Shown: one piece after another, positions 52,114 through 62,738 of the stretch
Numbering within the stretch: the stretch's first letter is position 1
How the letters are laid out: every line of letters starts with the position of its first letter
Origin: CAUZIB01 sp963663925
Lineage (GTDB): Bacteria > Acidobacteriota > Vicinamibacteria > Vicinamibacterales > UBA8438
Length of the DNA: 64,000 bases
Reading direction: 5' to 3'
Assembly (NCBI GenBank): GCA_965237405.1
Contig: OZ250139.1
Coordinates: 3,968,001 to 4,032,000 of the forward strand
Made by a program: the position numbers and the translations under genes
The notes under the pieces: model-generated
The model's input: only the letters and a program-made list of their open reading frames with translations
Database searches by the model: none
What the model was told of the DNA's origin: nothing

Positions 52114-52278
52114 GACGAGAGGTCAGCGTCGAGTGAAACGTCGATCGAGACGGTCGGGCGTGGAGCTAGAGCTAGAGGACGCAGATCCACGATCTGGACA
52201 CGGAGCGGTCAACATGAGGACGCGCCACATGACCCCAGCGGAGTTCACGTTCTTTCGCGACGTTCAGGAGGACCGGCC
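52114..52278. other. Intergenic; no gene recognised
   Basis: Short stretch with no supported coding frame. AGGAGG at its end serves the next gene. Confidence 0.3.
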
Positions 52279-52491
52279 GTGAGATTCGAAAAGCTGAGCC
52301 CGACGAACGGTGGCGCGATAAAGGTCTACTCCGCCGCACTCAACAACACGACCATTGTGGCTCGCTTGCTGTTGACGAATGCCAAGGTGTTCTTCAAAGG
52401 ACCTCTTCGAATCACCAAGGGCAACTTTATCAATGCACCAAAGTCACAAGTGCCTGGGTGGATTAGGGGAGTCAAGCCCATTCCTAGTTGA
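52279..52491 (+). CDS. Small protein of unknown function
   Basis: 70 residues from a GTG preceded by AGGAGG. The pattern (IVARLLLTNAKVFFKGPLRI, TKGNFINAPKSQ) vaguely recalls SpoVG-type folds, but the match is too weak to name. Confidence 0.45.
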   Translation: MRFEKLSPTNGGAIKVYSAALNNTTIVARLLLTNAKVFFKGPLRITKGNFINAPKSQVPGWIRGVKPIPS

Positions 52492-52642
52492 AACTTTCCG
52501 CGGCTCCTGATTGCTTACGCGGCTTTCTTCGTCGACGTCGTCGTGTCGATCTTCAGCTCTCGCTTCAATGCGTGGCGTTGTTGCGTAAATCGAAACTGGC
52601 CCCGAGCGCTCCCACGCGTAGGTTCGTCGGCGTTGGTGCACG

Positions 52643-53020
52643 GTGCGACCAGGCAAGGCTGGTCAAAGGGGAGTGACGATGCGGTGACGTCATGAAACTT
52701 TGTTCGCCGTCCAACGGGTGCGAAACCCGTCCGGTGAAGGGCGACCCACCCACCCCGGGAGCGAGCCTTGCGGCGTCCGCGGTAACGAAGACGCCGATGC
52801 GTAGGCACGCAAGCGAGTGGGCCGTAGGGTTTATAGCCACGCAATAACGCTCATTCTGGGTGCCCAGGGCATTGTGCAGCCTGAAGGCGATGGCGGTCTC
52901 GACGCGATGGGCACGCCGAGACGCGCACCCAGCGGGGTCTGAGCCTACGGCACGCTGGAAGAGGACGGCCCAGGCACCTGGGAGGCCCTTCTTCCTCCTT
53001 GTCGCAGAGGGACAGGGTAG
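52643..53020 (+). other. Probable group II intron 5' fragment
   Basis: GTGCGACCAGGC at 52643 fits the GUGYG intron start. Downstream are motifs typical of the ribozyme (CAACGGGTGCGAAACCCGTC, AAGCGAGTGGGCCGTAGGGT). No reverse transcriptase frame or 3' domain V/VI is seen; an IS copy begins at 53021. Secondary structure not computed. Confidence 0.45.
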
Positions 53021-53933
53021 ATGGGGCACCGTCTTGATTTCGTCGATCTCCAGAAGCCGAAGGTTCGCGGTCCACCGATGCGTCTCGAACAACGGATCAT
53101 GATCCGTACTGAGATATCGCGGCGCGCCCCGCCCATGAATGGCGGCGTTGCACATGCGGCAGAGGCTGGGTGCATCGACCGGTCCGCGATGCACACCGAA
53201 TCCCACGAGGCGCCGCGTGAACTGGTCCATGACCACGAGCACCCAGTCGCTCTGGAGCACGATGGACGCACAGCGCCAGAGGTCCACGCTCCACAGACTG
53301 TCTGTCGTGTGTCCGACGAACGACAACCACGAGGGCCCGGTTCCGCCCGGGGCGGGACGATAGCGTTTCGCCAGCACGCGGTGCACGACGTTCTTGTCGA
53401 TGTCGACCCCAAACGTCTGCGAGATGATGCGCGCAATCCGCGGGCACCCGAATCGAGGATTGCGCGATTTGAGCTCGACGATGGCGCGGATGAGCGACTC
53501 GCTCGGCCCCTTTGGGCCCGGCTTCTTCGGTCGCGCGCTTGAGGAAAACAATCGGCGGTACTTGCCGCGCACCCGCGCCTGATGGAAGGTCAGCAACGTG
53601 GACGGGCGCAGTCCGATGGCGACCTTGCGAATCCGTCCCGGACTCAGAAAAAGCGCCCCGAATCCGCATAGGAGCCGATCGCCCACTCTGAGGTTCGGCG
53701 CACGCTGGCGCGAACGGCGCAGCACGATCAGCTGCTGCTTGAGCAGGAGATTCTCAGCGATGACGGCTCGCACGCCGCCGGGTCTGCAGAGCTTCGCGGC
53801 TGTGACGGCCAGGTGAAGCAGGGGGAGCAGGAGATCCTTCATGCGCGAGACAGCGTAGGTCAGAACTCAGGCGCCACGCAATGGTGTCCCAGGCCTCGAT
53901 TTAGCGACCGAATTCGGAATTCGAGACCCACAG
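53021..53933 (-). pseudogene. Lineage B insertion sequence, transposase C-terminus lost
   Basis: Contains the right IS end (CCCACAG at 53927-53933), the transposase start (53842) and two catalytic Asp regions, but breaks at VPHL near 53021 before the Glu. The frame runs on into unrelated sequence. Confidence 0.85.
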
Positions 53934-54380
53934 CAGTGGTCAGACATGAAACTCGATGCTGCCAAACCGCAGTGGGAATTCATCGCGACAAAAACACACA
54001 CACCGCACATCGTGCCCTTCGCCACGCAAGCCGTCGCGATCCTCCGTGCGCTGCATCCCCACACCAGCCACCAGCCGTTCGTCTTCCCGGGGCCGAGGAA
54101 CGGGCGGCCGATGAGCGAGAACGCTCTCGCGGCCGCGATGCGCGCCATGGGTATCCCCAAAGAAACCATGTCGGTCCACGGCTTCCGGGCGCTGGCACGC
54201 ACGTGCTTGGATGAACAGCTTTCTTTCGCGCCGCAAGTGATCGAGCACCAACTCGCCCACCGCGTTCCGGACTCATTGGGAACGGCCTACAACAGAACGC
54301 AGCACCTCCAGGAGCGTCGACGCATGATGCAGCGGTGGGCTGATTTTTTGGACGACTTACGCACCAAGTCGACGGCCTAG
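53934..54380 (+). pseudogene. P4-type tyrosine integrase, C-terminal part only
   Basis: About 147 residues: HTPHIVPFATQAVAILRAL, FVFPGPRNGRPMSENAL, HGFRALARTCLDEQ (HxxR), IEHQLAHRV (H) and YNRTQHLQERRRMMQRWADF (Tyr). Catalytic Arg I and the N-terminal domains are lost at the IS end. First gene of an integrative-element remnant to 57031. Confidence 0.85.
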
Positions 54381-54458
54381 ATACCCTCCACTTCTTTCCC
54401 CGTTCTACCCGCGCTACACTGCCCTCGTGCAGACCTTCCCGGCTCCCGGTGGACGGCT

Positions 54459-55166
54459 ATGAACCTGGTGGACGCTCGCCTCAGAGGGTGGTACTCCGGT
54501 GGCGAGGCTAAGGAGTATTTGTCGCGTGAGGTTGGTAGCCCAATTGAGCAGGAGACTGTCTTCGTTGCTGCCATACGACCGAAGGGTGTGCGGCTGTTCT
54601 TGCATATTCCCCCCAATACGAAGGACAAACGGGGCCAGATCTTGGACGAGGGTCTCTGGGACCTAGTCACAGAGCGGACCGACCAAGGCACACCGGCGAG
54701 ACATCATCTTTCCAAGTTGATTAACGATCAGACACCCCTAGAGGGCATCACTGGGGCGTTTATAAAAAGGGACAGAGACAAGCAGTCGCCGCGTGAACTA
54801 AACCCCTTCGTCTGGCAGGGTAAAGCTGTGGGCGCGTGGCCCCTAAGCTGCACACTTGCGTTCAAAAAAGAAGATCTGGATCTGCTAGCTAAGAAGTTAA
54901 AGATAGAGACTCCCACTCCGGCACCAGAGGCCGCTGAGAAAAGCGATAAACCTCTTGGGACACGTGAGCGCGAGACGCTGCTGACTATCATCGCCGCGCT
55001 GTTAAGGAAGTCCAAGATCGATACGTCGAACCCCACCAGGGCGGCTAAGACGATCGTGACCGAGGTCGAGTTGTTCGGTGGCAAGATGCATTGGCAGACG
55101 GTTGATGACAAGTTGAAACAAGTCAAAGAACTGATCAAATGGCTTGAGACTCAAGAAATTAAGTGA
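54459..55166 (+). CDS. Mobile-element hypothetical protein
   Basis: 235 residues. N-terminal part with EAKEYLSREVGSP; the C-terminal ~70 residues (RERETLLTIIAALLRKSKID, WQTVDDKLKQVKELIKWLET) match a domain common in prophage and satellite proteins that resembles a DNA-binding helical bundle. Follows the integrase on the same strand. Base composition lower in GC. Confidence 0.6.
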   Translation: MNLVDARLRGWYSGGEAKEYLSREVGSPIEQETVFVAAIRPKGVRLFLHIPPNTKDKRGQILDEGLWDLVTERTDQGTPARHHLSKLINDQTPLEGITGAFIKRDRDKQSPRELNPFVWQGKAVGAWPLSCTLAFKKEDLDLLAKKLKIETPTPAPEAAEKSDKPLGTRERETLLTIIAALLRKSKIDTSNPTRAAKTIVTEVELFGGKMHWQTVDDKLKQVKELIKWLETQEIK

Positions 55167-55267
55167 ACTCCGTCGAAGTAGAGGGAATTCCCTTCCTGCA
55201 CCCCGCTTTTTTGATCCAATAGCCATGTCGTTCCCGGGAAATCCGGGAAGCTCTAAAGGAGTCACAC

Positions 55268-55516
55268 ATGGCTAACTACTCAACCCTTCACCGCCGTCCG
55301 TGGGAGACATCTCTCACCCCGTTCCGTCGAGCTACGACCTACGCGCGCATCCAAGACGGCACTTACCCTCCACCCGTGAAAATAGGTCGGATGTCCGCCT
55401 GGCTCGACCGAGAAATGGAAGCCGTGAACGAAGCCTTGATCCAGGGGAAGTCCGATGACGAAATTCGCCAGCTCGTCGCAGACCTGGTCGCCAAGCGCGC
55501 GGCGGGGCCGGAATGA
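55268..55516 (+). CDS. AlpA-family regulator / excisionase-like protein
   Basis: 82 residues. RRATTYARIQDGTYPPPVKI then GRMSAWLDREMEAVNEALI is the AlpA/prophage regulatory signature (MerR-like winged helix). AlpA proteins activate excision or replication genes of P4-like elements. Overlaps the next frame by four bases. Confidence 0.82.
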   Translation: MANYSTLHRRPWETSLTPFRRATTYARIQDGTYPPPVKIGRMSAWLDREMEAVNEALIQGKSDDEIRQLVADLVAKRAAGPE

Positions 55517-55719
55517 GTAAAGGTCTTGAGCTTCAAGAGAGTGCGATGCACTCGCCTCTCGAACCGCCACCACCACCCGAGACGTCGTCCTCGGATGACG
55601 AAGTGATCGAGCTGCTGGTTGCGGAGTCCCAGGTGTATCGGGAGCTGCTCCAAGTCGCACTAGGACGGCTTGCGAATGCTGAAAAGCGCGCGAGGTATCG
55701 GCATGATGCTCACCGCTGA
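55513..55719 (+). CDS. Small mobile-element protein
   Basis: 68 residues; acidic/proline-rich start (LEPPPPPETSSSDDEVIELL) and helical end. Coupled by ATGA overlap to the AlpA gene and overlapping the next gene. Function unknown. Confidence 0.5.
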   Translation: MSKGLELQESAMHSPLEPPPPPETSSSDDEVIELLVAESQVYRELLQVALGRLANAEKRARYRHDAHR

Positions 55720-57031
55720 GATCGACAAGGCCCTGGCGGTTATCGGCGCTCAGCGCGAGCTTGCTCAGCTGCTTGATGACATAAAAGCCTTCATCAGGCG
55801 GTACGTCGTCGTGACCGATCATGAATTCGTCGCACTCTCGCTCTGGGTCATACACACATACTGCTTCCTGACCGGCGACTACACGCCGTACATCAACATC
55901 ACGTCAGCGACAGCGAGTGCTGGGAAGACGCGGGTGCTCGAAGTTCTCGAACTACTGGTAAGAAATCCGGAACTGGCTGACAGTATTACGACCGCCGCGC
56001 TGATACGGACGGTCGACGAGGATCAACCCACCCTTCTTGTGGACGAAATGGATGCGTATTTTGGCGGCAATACGGATCGGGCGGAAGCGATGCGGGGCAT
56101 CCTCAACGGGGGCTTTTCACGAAAGGGAAAAGTGATCCTGTGTGAGGGCCCACAGCACAAAAGAAGAAAACTCAAGACGTTTTGCCCAAAAGCCTTCGCC
56201 GGAATCGGCCGTCAGAGCGTCCCGGAGACGGTGCGCACGCGCTCTATTCCAATCGCGATAAAACGGAAGCGGCGAGATGAAGAGGTTGAGAAGCTCAGTG
56301 AACGTAAAGTCAGGAAGGAAGTGGACGCGCTTAAAGAACGTATAGAAGCCTGGGTGGCCCACAACATGGCCTACCTTGAAGACGCCGAACCGGAACCCGC
56401 CCTTGGCCTAACGGATCGGGGTGACGACGTGGCGGAGCCGCTCTTAGCGATCGCTGATAGGGCGGGTGAAAAGCGGGCGAAGCAGGCGAGACAGACCATG
56501 ACCGCACTCTTGGGCGAGACGAACCGCTCAGACGATGACGTGGGTGTGGAGCTGCTTCGTGACATCTTTGAGCTTGTTCCTAGAGACGTACCGTTCATCA
56601 GCACAGAGGGCCTGCTCTCCAAGCTCTGCGACCTCGAAGAGCGTCCCTGGGCAACATGGGGTCACGGGAACCCGATGACCGGTCGTGCGCTGGCACGACG
56701 CCTGAAGGAGTTTGGTATCTGTCCCACTCATAAAGAGGACAGGAGCTGTCGCGGGTACTACCGAGACCGCTTTCTCGATGCGTGGGGTCGCTATGAGGTC
56801 GGCCTTTCCCCCGAGGAAGCGTCCAAGCGTCCCGCACCTAATAAAAATGGGGTGAAACAGGAGGTATCAACCCGTCCAGAGAAGAGGCCGGCGGACGGGT
56901 GGCCATCGCAGGATCCCCCAATAAATACGGGGGTAGCGGACACATGGACGGGTGAGACGGGGGGTGGGGGGGGGGGGAAGCAGTCGAGCTGCTCCCTCAG
57001 GAACGCGAGCTTCAAGTGCAACGAGTCATGA
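55703..57031 (+). CDS. DUF3631 domain protein, helicase/primase-type
   Basis: About 442 residues. The N-terminal ATPase-like part has a P-loop-like SATASAGKTRVLEVLEL, a Walker B-like PTLLVDEMDAYF, LNGGFSRKGKV and PKAFAGIGRQSVPETVRTRS, all DUF3631 features. Such proteins support replication in integrative elements. A 12-G run at 56976-56987 precedes an unlikely C-terminal tail, so the last ~15 residues may be frame-dependent. Confidence 0.8.
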   Translation: MMLTAEIDKALAVIGAQRELAQLLDDIKAFIRRYVVVTDHEFVALSLWVIHTYCFLTGDYTPYINITSATASAGKTRVLEVLELLVRNPELADSITTAALIRTVDEDQPTLLVDEMDAYFGGNTDRAEAMRGILNGGFSRKGKVILCEGPQHKRRKLKTFCPKAFAGIGRQSVPETVRTRSIPIAIKRKRRDEEVEKLSERKVRKEVDALKERIEAWVAHNMAYLEDAEPEPALGLTDRGDDVAEPLLAIADRAGEKRAKQARQTMTALLGETNRSDDDVGVELLRDIFELVPRDVPFISTEGLLSKLCDLEERPWATWGHGNPMTGRALARRLKEFGICPTHKEDRSCRGYYRDRFLDAWGRYEVGLSPEEASKRPAPNKNGVKQEVSTRPEKRPADGWPSQDPPINTGVADTWTGETGGGGGGKQSSCSLRNASFKCNES

Positions 57032-57397
57032 GGTCAGCCAAGGATCATGATGAGCGGGTGCAAAATGAAAATGAATGGATACGGCGGTCGAAGGAGAAGC
57101 GGGCCGTCAATACCTCCTGAGGTCAGCTAAGCGGATGACGCGCATCTAGTTGAGGCGTAACCCGTCATCGGCCTGGCGGACGGTTCAACGGGGAGGGCTT
57201 GGATGCACCGCGTTGAGGAAAGTGTCTAGATTGGCCCGTCGAGTCGGCACGCATCACGCCCGGTGGCTTGGGAATGTTCAACTCGATGGTGAGAGGCGTC
57301 TCCGGTTCCGGCACGTCCCGAAAGTTCGGACGCCCATAGGCGTAGGTCATCAACACCGTTAGCACCGACGGATGGAGTTTCCCAGGCCGTGATCTCG
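57032..57397. other. Mostly non-coding; terminase-small-like relic on minus strand
   Basis: No intact gene. On the minus strand between about 57400 and 57230, HPSVLTVLMTYAYGRP and PLTIELNIPKPPGV resemble the C-terminus of phage small-terminase-type proteins. A 20-bp repeat lies at 57186-57205. Confidence 0.35.
57186..57205 (+). repeat. 20-bp direct repeat, left copy
   Basis: CAACGGGGAGGGCTTGGATG, identical to 59994-60013, where it is the ribosome site and ATG of the Sel1 gene. The two copies bracket a minus-strand block of about 2.8 kb. Confidence 0.6.
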
Positions 57398-59607
57398 CTA
57401 GCCGCCCATCCATGTCTGCACAAGGGCCTTGATCTGGTTCCCCCAAAGCGTGCCTAGAAGTGCGATTGTGAGCAGAGTGGCCAGCAGGGAAACCAAGCCA
57501 ACACGAGTACGAGTCCAGCGAAACGCGCCGTAGCCGGTCTCACGCACAAAGAGGGTGACCAGGTCGCGCCGTTCCTTGCGTGCCCCTTTTGGCAAGTTGG
57601 GTGTGTGGCTGAAGAGGTAGCCGAGCCGTTTTGTCATGTACATGCGGGAATTCACCGCCCAGCCGCACGCCTCCAACAGAGCGCTCATGTCCCGCCTGCG
57701 CAGCTTGCTCCAACCCGAAAGTGCGCTGAACAGGGCCACCACAAGCACCAGGCTCACCAAGGTAACGCCGGCTTTCAGAGGGCTTATCTGCGAAAGTGTG
57801 TTGAGCAGGTAGACCAGCGAGGACCCGACGGCTGCGAAGGCGATGCCGCCAACCAGCATCACGTCGCGCATGCCAGAGCCGGAAGGGGGTGCCGCTGCCG
57901 CCGATGGCACCTCGGCGGGCTGCTGGAGCGGATCGCCTTTTTCCATCTTCGTTGTGATCTCGGTGGTGGCCTTTTCCAGGTCCCCGGCCCTGGTGCCCAC
58001 AAAGGCTTCAACCTTTTCGGATAATAGCTTTTTGGCTTTCACAAAAGGCGACTTGATCGCCTCTGCCAGGCTGATGGGGTTCTTGAGCATGTCCACTACT
58101 CGTGCGTCCCACTCCTTGCCCTGTAGATCATAGAAGATGCCGCGCTTGCCAATTTCGATGGCCCCCTGGCCGCCACCCGTGAGGGCGGCGGCAATCTCGA
58201 AAGTCCGCCCTTTCTCCTGGGCCATCCTGATCTCGGCGTACACCAGGAACATCTTGCTGGTCTGGGCGATCTTCTTGTGCTCGGCGCGGTTTCGGACCTT
58301 CATCGTGAAGGCAAGCTCACGGCCGTCAATGATCAGGTCGCCCAATTCGAACAGGGCACGGCGACTGGGGTCGTACAGCGCGGAGAAACTTACAAAGTTG
58401 TTGGCCAGTTCCATGAGCCAGCGCTGGTACAGAGTGAGCTTCTCCAGGGCAGTCACTTGCTTCACCTCTTCCTTCACCGCCAAATCCTCCAGCAGAAGCT
58501 GGCGAAGTTTTTTCTGAGCCGGACCATCCAAGTATTCTTTCAGCGTGGTCTCACTCAGCTCACCTACGCCATCCGATGGTTTCTCTGCCTGCCACGCACA
58601 ATAGGGCTTGAAGATGGCCTTGACCTGCTGCCAGCCGATCCGCGTGAGAGATTCGTGGGAGTCCGGCTGGCACGGGCAAGGACCCGGTTTCGTAATTCGT
58701 CCATCTGACCCTGGAAGTACGGATTGATGGGGTCCTGAAAATTCAGCACACCTTCAGCATTAGGCGTTTGCAGTGGCGCTTGCGCGAGCTGTCTTTCCAT
58801 GGCCCGGAGGTCGGAGCCGTCCAGGTTCTGGAGTTCTTGTTCACTCAGGCAGAACCGCTCGGCGGTGCTGGCATCGAGCTTGACCAGGTCGCACTGCCAG
58901 AAGAACTCTTCGATCTTGGCATCGAAGTCGGACGTGAGCTGCCCGGCCGCCGCCGTGTCGTCGCCCCAGGGCAGAATTCCTGCCCTGCCGTCATCTTCGG
59001 CGAGTGCCTTCCAGGCAAGGTACTTCCTCGCACCATCAAGGAATTGGCTCAGGTGACCTTCATTGATGCCGTCTTCGCCGCTTACATCCTTGGTACCGCC
59101 CACCTGCTCGAGTACGTCCTTTGCCAACTGTGCCGCAGCCGGATCCGAAACGTGCTGGGGGGGGAGCACCCCGTCGCCGTTGGGCGAGGTCATCCCGTAC
59201 GTATTCCGAAAGATGCGCACCTGTTCCAGGCTGATCTCATCCAACTTCTTCGCCTTCAGTTGTCCCAGGATATGGATCGCGGCCTCCTTGAGCCTCTGGC
59301 CATCCTCGTGGCTGGTATCGAGGTCCGCGAGGCGCAGGACGTCCGAGAAAGCGGCCATTCGGTCGCCGTTCGTCATCATACGGAAGATCCATGTCACTGC
59401 CACCCGCAAGTGCTCGGCACGGATGGTTCCGCTGGCGTCTGGATTCAAGTACTCGAGGAACGCGGGATCGCACTGTAGGCTCTCCAGCTGCACGGTGGTG
59501 GCGGCCCAACGAGCTGGGTGGAGCTGGTGGATGAAGGCAAGATCCTCCGCGCTCTCGATGCGCAGTTGGTAGAGCCCGCCGTAATTTTGGAAGACAATGG
59601 GTTTCAT
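57398..59607 (-). pseudogene. Large membrane protein of unknown function, single frameshift
   Basis: Two frames join as one protein of ~730 residues. The first (from ATG 59607; MKPIVFQNYGGLYQLRIESA) carries helical and EF-hand-like acidic loops (NPDASGTIRAEHL, SGEDGINEGHLSQFL). The frame then shifts near 58670-58690; the second continues ESLTRIGWQQVKAIFKPYC through a soluble region (FELGDLIIDGRELAFTMKVR) to at least three membrane segments near the C-terminus (MLVGGIAFAAVGSSLVYLLN, LVSLVLVVALFSALSGW, LLATLLTIALLGTLWG). The break could be decay or a sequencing error. Family not recognised. Its ATG overlaps the stop of the upstream nuclease fragment. Confidence 0.6.
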
Positions 59608-59912
59608 GACGCACCAAGAAGATCGAGTGGTCCACCGTCGGTAGGCACCTGCCGCCCGATGAGCGTCAGGCCTGGCATCAAGAGCTCGGGAGATGTGACG
59701 AGCAAGTCTTCGAGACTCTTTTCAGTCTCCGTGTTGTCCACACGCTTCACCGGTGAAGCAGAGGGCCTGTCCGTATTTTGGTCGACCGCCCATAGCTGGA
59801 TCGTCTTCACGGTATCTTCCTTTGGCCACGGTACGCCGTACCCAAGACAGTCATCCCACGCCACGATGGTGTGGTCACATTTGCCGCAGACGAAGCAAAA
59901 CCCTTGCGCCAT
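59604..59912 (-). pseudogene. NucS/DUF91-type endonuclease N-terminal fragment
   Basis: The C-terminal portion KSLEDLLVTSPELLMPGLTL followed by IGRQVPTDGGPLDLLG matches the entry to NucS-like PD-(D/E)XK domains, but the gene stops there, before the catalytic residues. A preceding CxxC pair (CFVCGKC) suggests a small zinc site. The stop overlaps the next ATG. Confidence 0.6.
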
Positions 59913-59993
59913 TCCACCTCCTAGGTGGAGATACTCTCAACACACAGCAATGCAGATGTAGACGCCGATCCTACCGCTGGCTGGTGGGCGGTG

Positions 59994-60013
59994 CAACGGG
60001 GAGGGCTTGGATG
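59994..60013 (+). repeat. 20-bp direct repeat, right copy
   Basis: Identical to 57186-57205; includes the GGGAGGG ribosome site and the Sel1 start codon. Confidence 0.6.
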
Positions 60014-60526
60014 ACACGTACCTATTTGAAGCGTAGACTGACCGAAATGGCTCCTGTATCGCTCCGTCTGTTCTTACTTGCGGGGATGGTCGTGTTACTG
60101 GTGGGGGGCGCTCCGCTCGCTCAGACACCCGAAGCTGCTCAAGACGACTTCGTCACACGCACGCGGGCTCGTGCAGAGGCTGGGGACGTAGAGACGCAGT
60201 ACAACCTTGGCGTGATGTACGACTTCGGCGAGGGCGTACCGCAGGACGACGTCGAGGCGGTGGCGTGGTATCGCCAAGCGGCGGAGGAAGGGCATGCGTC
60301 CGCGCAGTACAACCTGGGCGTGACGTACTACAAAGGCGAGGCCGTACCGCAGGACGACGGTGAAGCCTATCTGTGGGCCAACATCGCGGCGACCTATGCC
60401 GACGCCTCGGAACGAGATCATTACGCCGCATTCCGTGACGAAGCCGGTGAACGGCTCACCGCTGAGCAACGCGCCGACGCGCAACGACGCGCACGCGAGT
60501 TTTTCGAAGCGCACCCGCCTGAGTAG
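60011..60526 (+). CDS. Secreted Sel1-repeat protein
   Basis: 171 residues from ATG 60011 (GGGAGGG upstream; a second ATG at 60047). A signal sequence (LRLFLLAGMVVLLVGGAPLA) is followed by Sel1 repeats: AEAGDVETQYNLGVMYDFGE and AEEGHASAQYNLGVTYYKGE, plus a partial third. Sel1 repeats form protein-binding solenoids. Probably periplasmic. Related to the broken gene at 38255. Confidence 0.82.
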   Translation: MTRTYLKRRLTEMAPVSLRLFLLAGMVVLLVGGAPLAQTPEAAQDDFVTRTRARAEAGDVETQYNLGVMYDFGEGVPQDDVEAVAWYRQAAEEGHASAQYNLGVTYYKGEAVPQDDGEAYLWANIAATYADASERDHYAAFRDEAGERLTAEQRADAQRRAREFFEAHPPE

Positions 60527-60652
60527 CACCCGTCCCCGTTGAACCGCCAATCTTAAAAAGGGTTACAATAAACTAGCTCGCCTCTTTACCTTCTCCCCAG
60601 ACTCCCACCTGAGTGATCCGATTACCAAAAACAGACTAAAGTCGTTCCCGTG

Positions 60653-61084
60653 ATGGGATCGCATCAGCTTGCCCTAATTGTGGCCGTCCCGATATTCCTG
60701 AGACTGGCTATGCAGAGGTCAGGACCACGAGAAATCATGGCAAGCATGGTAGATCCCGCAGCCAACTTTATCTGGAGGTCCGTTTCGACCACTGTAACTT
60801 CTCAAGGAACTGAAGAGAAAGCTCCGCAGAATGAGAGTGAATGGACCGACCTACGAAATGCAGCCAACCTCCTCGCTGAGGGTGGGCGTCTTCTCAAGAA
60901 AGCTCCTCAGGGAGAGGGCGATAAGGATTGGCTGAAATGGTCTCAAGCAGTCGTCGATTCCGCCACGTTAACCCTTGAAGCCATAGAGTCTAAGAATGCT
61001 GAGCAGGTCTTCGAAGCCGGAGGCGCGATCTATGAGACCTGTGTTGGATGTCACGGCGGTTATTGGCGGATGTCGTCGCCGTGA
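60653..61084 (+). CDS. Cytochrome c'-like heme protein
   Basis: About 143 residues from ATG 60653. An N-terminal hydrophobic segment (LALIVAVPIFLRLA) suggests export. A four-helix pattern follows, and a CVGCH heme site sits near the C-terminus as in cytochromes c'. These bind small gases or serve electron transfer; role here unknown. Confidence 0.72.
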   Translation: MGSHQLALIVAVPIFLRLAMQRSGPREIMASMVDPAANFIWRSVSTTVTSQGTEEKAPQNESEWTDLRNAANLLAEGGRLLKKAPQGEGDKDWLKWSQAVVDSATLTLEAIESKNAEQVFEAGGAIYETCVGCHGGYWRMSSP

Positions 61085-61724
<640 letters not shown>

Positions 61725-62058
61725 TGCAACAGGTCCTCACACACTGGTTGACACCAGTTACTACCAGCAATGTTTTAGCCGTTAAACCAGCGTATCGTCG
61801 AACCGTCGAATGCCACCACTTCACAGCGTGTCGTACTGAGGGTGGGCACAATATTGGGCACAGTCTTCAACTACGGCTAGCGTGCGAGGGAGCGTCACTC
61901 CAACGCGATGCCTGTGTCGGCACAGACTAAGGTGTCCACGGCCGACCGCCTGGCTGCGCTGCCGATATGTCCGTATTTTTTGCTCATGCTCGCCGTCGTA
62001 CTGGCGCTCCAGCCCATGATGGAAGCGACCACGGACAGAGTTGCACCGCGCTCCAATA
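61725..62058. other. No gene firmly supported
   Basis: A short frame from 61908 has a hydrophobic stretch (PYFLLMLAVVLALQPMM) and may be a signal-peptide relic belonging to the broken NHL gene. A further GGGCACAA pair lies near 61850. Confidence 0.3.
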
Positions 62059-62664
62059 GTCAGGTACGACAACCTCTGGGTTGTCGACAAGGGTACCAAT
62101 GCGGTCGTCAAGTTCGATCCCGCAGGCTACGTCGTCCTGAACTTGGGTCGGCGGCCAGAGGGCTACGAGCCGCCCGAGCACATCAGCCCGCAGGAGGCTC
62201 GACCCGTCGACGGCCTTGTCAATGGTCCGACCGACATCGGATGGGACGTTGATGACAACATCTACGTTAGTGATGGCTACGTCAACTCACGGATCGCCAA
62301 GTTCGACAAGCATGGAAATTGGATCAAGTCCTGGGGAACCTACGGTTCGGAACCTGGTCAACTTCGTCTGCCCCACAACATGCAAGTCGACCGGGGCGGG
62401 AACGTGTACGTAGCCGATCGATCGAACCGGCGGATCCAGGTGTTCGACTCGGACGGCAACGTGCTGCGTATCTTTTATCTGAACGCCCCTTACGACAAGA
62501 CGCGGCAGCCTGTACTGGGTAATGTCGCCCCGAATCGGCCCGACAACACGGCTCCCTGGACGCTGTGCATTTCAAACGGGTTAACTCAGTATCTCTTTGC
62601 CGCAAAGGATCTGGCTGAGAGCTGGGCCCGATCCGACACCTGGCTGCTTTCGAGTCGTTTTTAG
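62059..62664 (+). pseudogene. NHL-repeat beta-propeller fragment
   Basis: NHL blades are clear (NLWVVDKGTNAVVKFDPAGY, NIYVSDGYVNSRIAKFDKHG, NVYVADRSNRRIQVFDSDGN). The N-terminus is missing, and the last blade ends abnormally after CISNGLTQYLFAAKD, suggesting a frameshift. Relatives are secreted six-bladed propellers, some of the peptidylglycine-lyase type. Confidence 0.7.
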
Positions 62665-62738
62665 ATCGGGGCTTCCCCCCGAACCAACTCTAGACCGGAG
62701 AATATAGCCCCTCGCGGTCTTCCAGCTACCATATCAGT

